64,000 nt of DNA, taken from WTFY01 sp964614915 (GTDB lineage: Bacteria; Pseudomonadota; Gammaproteobacteria; UBA4575). The notes beneath the pieces were generated by a model. The model saw only the letters and a program-made list of their open reading frames with translations, did not search any database and was not told the origin of the DNA. This document shows, in pieces, positions 61,956 through 64,000 of the stretch. The stretch lies in the NCBI GenBank assembly GCA_964614915.1, contig CAZTNC010000019.1, positions 253,240 through 317,239 on the forward strand, given 5' to 3'. Position 1 is the stretch's first letter, and each line of letters starts with the position of its first letter. The translations under genes were made by a program, and so were the position numbers.

Positions 61956-62989
61956 TGGTTGCGCCAAATCCGCCTGCTAAGTGCCCATTTGCAAAATGTG
62001 CATCGAACACGCCTGCTATGCCAGTAGGCAGCAAATTGGACCCGTCACCATCAGGGTCAGCAGCACCGAAGAAACCATAACTCCATGATGCCGATGTGGA
62101 TGGGTTGGTCCCAAAGCTAGCAGAAGCTTCCGGTGCTCCGAAAGCAGTACGGACTCCAGTGCCCGCCGCCGTCGAAAGGTTGACCATGAAATCGAGCATC
62201 TCAGTGCCGTCCATAAAGTCATATATGGCACCAGTAATCATGAAATGATCGTTCGCGGCAAGGCCCGGGCCACCAAAGTTTGCGGTAAGTCTGGCCTTCG
62301 CAACAAACTCACCGGCCATGACACTGCCATCAACGGGACCCACGGTTCCATCAGGCTTGATCTCGTTCTCCTTCGTCGCATACATTCCAGCAGCTGCACC
62401 TTCATAGGTTGCACTACCCACTGCAGTGCTGGCGGTGCCAGCCCATGTTACGTCGCCACCTGCAAACACCTTGAACACATTCGCAGCATCTTCATCTGTC
62501 GTCTCCAGCCACGCACCGAAGAACAGATAGTCAGTCGCTTGCACCGCCAGTGAATCGACAGGATCAGTAGACTCAAAGCTCCATTCAGAGCTGACAGCTG
62601 TGATATCACCATCATCGTCACGGGTTATTGTGCAACCGGCAGTTTCACAGGTGAAAGTCCCTGCGACACCCCTGAACGTTCCCATGAGCTCAGCCTCAGC
62701 AGCATAGCTGGCAACATTGCTAGGCTCTGTAATCGTAGCCGGATTGTCCGCATCCACAGCGATACTTGAGGCTACGGTCAACTTGGTGGGCGTTGGGGCC
62801 GTCAAACATTGGCGACGGTGGGGGTGGGTCCATACAGTTAGGGGGTGTGCCCGTTTGTCCTGCAGGACACATTGGGTCTGGCGTCGTCGGGCCAGTCATC
62901 ATGTCGTCGCTGCTGCTGCCTCCACCGCCACCGCAGGCAGCCAAGATAAAGGACACCAGCAACACTGGTGCAAGATGAACTATTTTCAT
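61951..62989 (-). pseudogene. TbpB-like lipoprotein gene split by a frameshift
   Basis: Two frames make one protein. The first, starting ATG 62989, encodes a lipoprotein signal (MKIVHLAPVLLVSFILAAC then GGGGGSSS) and PPNCMDPPPPSP, then runs on to a stop at 62720. The second, from about 62805, encodes the remaining 284 residues, with TKLTVASSIAVDADNP and a C-terminal GVFDAHFANGHLAGGFGA, the pattern of TbpB-like barrels. The shift of one base falls near the C-rich tract around 62805-62830 (CCCACCCCCACC on the minus strand). It is a disrupted gene, or phase-variable through that tract. A sequencing error is also possible. Confidence 0.65.
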
Positions 62990-63004
62990 GAGTTATGTCT
63001 CCTC

Positions 63005-63070
63005 ACTTCTCGTAGACATTGAATTCATCCGGCATGGTGCCGGGCCATTTGCTAACGTCTACTAAGAAGT
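63005..63070 (-). promoter_or_regulatory. Structured leader of the frameshifted lipoprotein
   Basis: ACTTCTCGTAGAC (63005-63017) pairs with GTCTACTAAGAAGT (63057-63070) with one bulged base, and CCGGCA (63029-63034) pairs with TGCCGG (63038-63043) inside the loop. On the lipoprotein strand the stem ends directly before GAGGAG, about 9-14 bases before ATG 62989. Such a fold could control translation, as in RNA thermometers or riboswitches; none is recognised by name. Confidence 0.5.
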
Positions 63071-63401
63071 GGAAGTCTCTGCCTGTTTCCAGAGGCACAG
63101 AAAATAAGCCTATTTACCATGCCCGAACGGTATTGCATTCGGCAGATAACCCGGCTACGGAATCCTAGTAGAGTTAGCAAGGCGAAGTATATAACACATC
63201 CCCACGTGTGAACAACAACCATTTAAATTCGTTTTTTGTTGAAATCTAGACAAATGCGAAAGCCTGTTGCCGCAAGCCGGACTACATCGTCTCGTTTGAC
63301 TGCGGACGATTACGCAAGCTCACATCATGGCGGGTGTCCCGAATTCACAGATTGGCAACTGGTTTGACCACATAGTGTGTAATCGATAGGAGGTGGTGGT
63401 G
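63071..63401. other. Intergenic stretch, divergent
   Basis: No gene seen. Promoters of the lipoprotein (leftward) and of the DUF7002-like gene (rightward) should lie here. Confidence 0.4.
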
Positions 63402-64000
63402 ATGCAACCCAAAGACCTGTGGCACCACTACCCGGTGCTGTACCACATTGCCTGGGGCGGCAGCTGGCCGAGTATTAAGGAGTACGGCTTGCTTTCGTCG
63501 AAACTGCTCCTGCAGTCATATGGCAAGAGTGATGACGAGACCGCGAGGCTCACACGGGCGCGCAGACCGCATTGGGTAGAGATTGATTGCCCGGGTCGGC
63601 CTCAAGCCATGCTGCGGGATCAGAAACCGTTGACAGATGACGGCTTGCGGCGCGCACTTCGTGGCACGGCAGAACCCTGGCAGTGGTACGAGTTGATCAA
63701 CTCGATGGTATTCTTCTGGCCAACAAAGGCGCGGTTAACGTCAATGCTCTCAGCGTCGGCGTACCGGGAGGTGGCGCATGATGTGTTGGTCGTTGACACG
63801 AAAAAGCTGGTGGAACTGGAGGAGTCCAGCATCCGGCTCTCATGCATGAACAGCGGATGCACGAGACCCAAGGCATGCCACAGGGATATGAATCTGTTCA
63901 AACGGCTGCAGGAATACCCATTCGAGACGCGGCTCAAAGAGCAGGGAAGAAAAGGGGCCGTAGCTGAGGTCTGCGTGTTGGACCGGGTGGAGAGGATCAG
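63402..64000 (+). CDS. DUF7002-like protein, cut by the window end
   Basis: At least 199 codons, open to the last base. The protein starts MQPKDLWHHYPVLYHIAWGG, continues SWPSIKEYGLLSS, and has RPHWVEIDCPGRPQAMLRDQ, WYELINSMVFFWPTKARL and LSCMNSGCTRPKAC. This matches small bacterial proteins of the DUF7002 type, a family of unknown function whose YHIA..GSWPSI...GL start resembles ADP-ribosyltransferase folds. AGGAGG at 63388-63393 lies 8 bases before ATG 63402 (GTG at 63399 is too close). Confidence 0.7.
   Translation, partial: MQPKDLWHHYPVLYHIAWGGSWPSIKEYGLLSSKLLLQSYGKSDDETARLTRARRPHWVEIDCPGRPQAMLRDQKPLTDDGLRRALRGTAEPWQWYELINSMVFFWPTKARLTSMLSASAYREVAHDVLVVDTKKLVELEESSIRLSCMNSGCTRPKACHRDMNLFKRLQEYPFETRLKEQGRKGAVAEVCVLDRVERI

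Noticed and set aside
1..64000. Attachment sites, integrase and tRNA-linked insertion ends
   Set aside because: No integrase or tRNA gene was seen and no convincing direct repeats frame the transfer blocks, so element ends cannot be placed within the window.

Overview
The window is GC-rich proteobacterial DNA, most likely from a gammaproteobacterium. The evidence is a cpdA gene, outer-membrane autotransporters, surface lipoproteins, a bufferin operon and a conjugation apparatus of the kind found on ICEs such as PFGI-1 and pKLC102. I cannot name the species. There are no rRNA or tRNA genes, no recognisable integrase or insertion sequence, and no CRISPR array. A stretch from about 31.6 to 42.2 kb is visibly AT-richer than its surroundings and looks acquired.

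Layout. 0-7 kb holds ordinary-looking genes: cpdA, the cobalt uptake pair cbtBA (cbtA apparently starting on AUU), a secreted protein, a metallophosphoesterase, a SAM methyltransferase, and a soluble sensor kinase fused in one chain to an OmpR-type response regulator. 7.2-11.9 kb (minus strand) is one half of a conjugation operon (TraG-like, TIGR03755, TIGR03756, TIGR03757). 54.4-61.5 kb (minus strand) is the other half (RAQPRD protein through the TraC/VirB4-like ATPase). Laid end to end the halves read in the order usual for this transfer system, so about 42 kb of cargo sits inside the transfer operon, between the ATPase gene and the TIGR03757 gene. Relaxase, coupling protein and integrase are not in the window.

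The cargo, left to right. It starts with a zinc-finger DNA polymerase IV, two small exported proteins, a SulP transporter, a TbpB-like lipoprotein with an outer-membrane barrel protein, a Kef-type antiporter and an autotransporter with a Cache-like sensor passenger. A three-gene electron-transfer set follows (NirB-like flavoprotein with [2Fe-2S] and membrane domains, a multihaem cytochrome c, and a Tll0287-type haem lipoprotein). Next come a second Y-family polymerase, an orphan HigA beside a HigB remnant, and a bufferin operon (bufABC, no bufD). The AT-rich block then carries a six-gene putative defence operon (GHKL ATPase, two unknown proteins, C5-cytosine methyltransferase, Vsr endonuclease, and a protein joining an RNA-polymerase alpha-CTD to a sigma-region-4-like helix-turn-helix), plus a DUF3883 nuclease-like protein, an unknown protein and a HEPN-like protein. 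After it lie a fatty-acid/sterol hydroxylase-family protein, an MscS channel, a protein that looks strongly like a sterol C-24 methyltransferase, an EEP-family phosphodiesterase, a LuxR-type regulator, a TbpB-like lipoprotein, a large autotransporter, an orphan HigA and a RelE/ParE-type toxin-antitoxin pair. Beyond the second transfer block are a frameshifted TbpB-like lipoprotein with a structured leader and a DUF7002-like gene cut by the window end.

How the parts may work together. The transfer genes would build a mating pore. The cargo offers phage resistance, toxin-antitoxin stabilisation, damage-tolerant replication, metal or thiol stress protection, and surface remodelling. A near-identical 18/19-nt element upstream of both the LuxR-type regulator and the large autotransporter suggests a small regulon.
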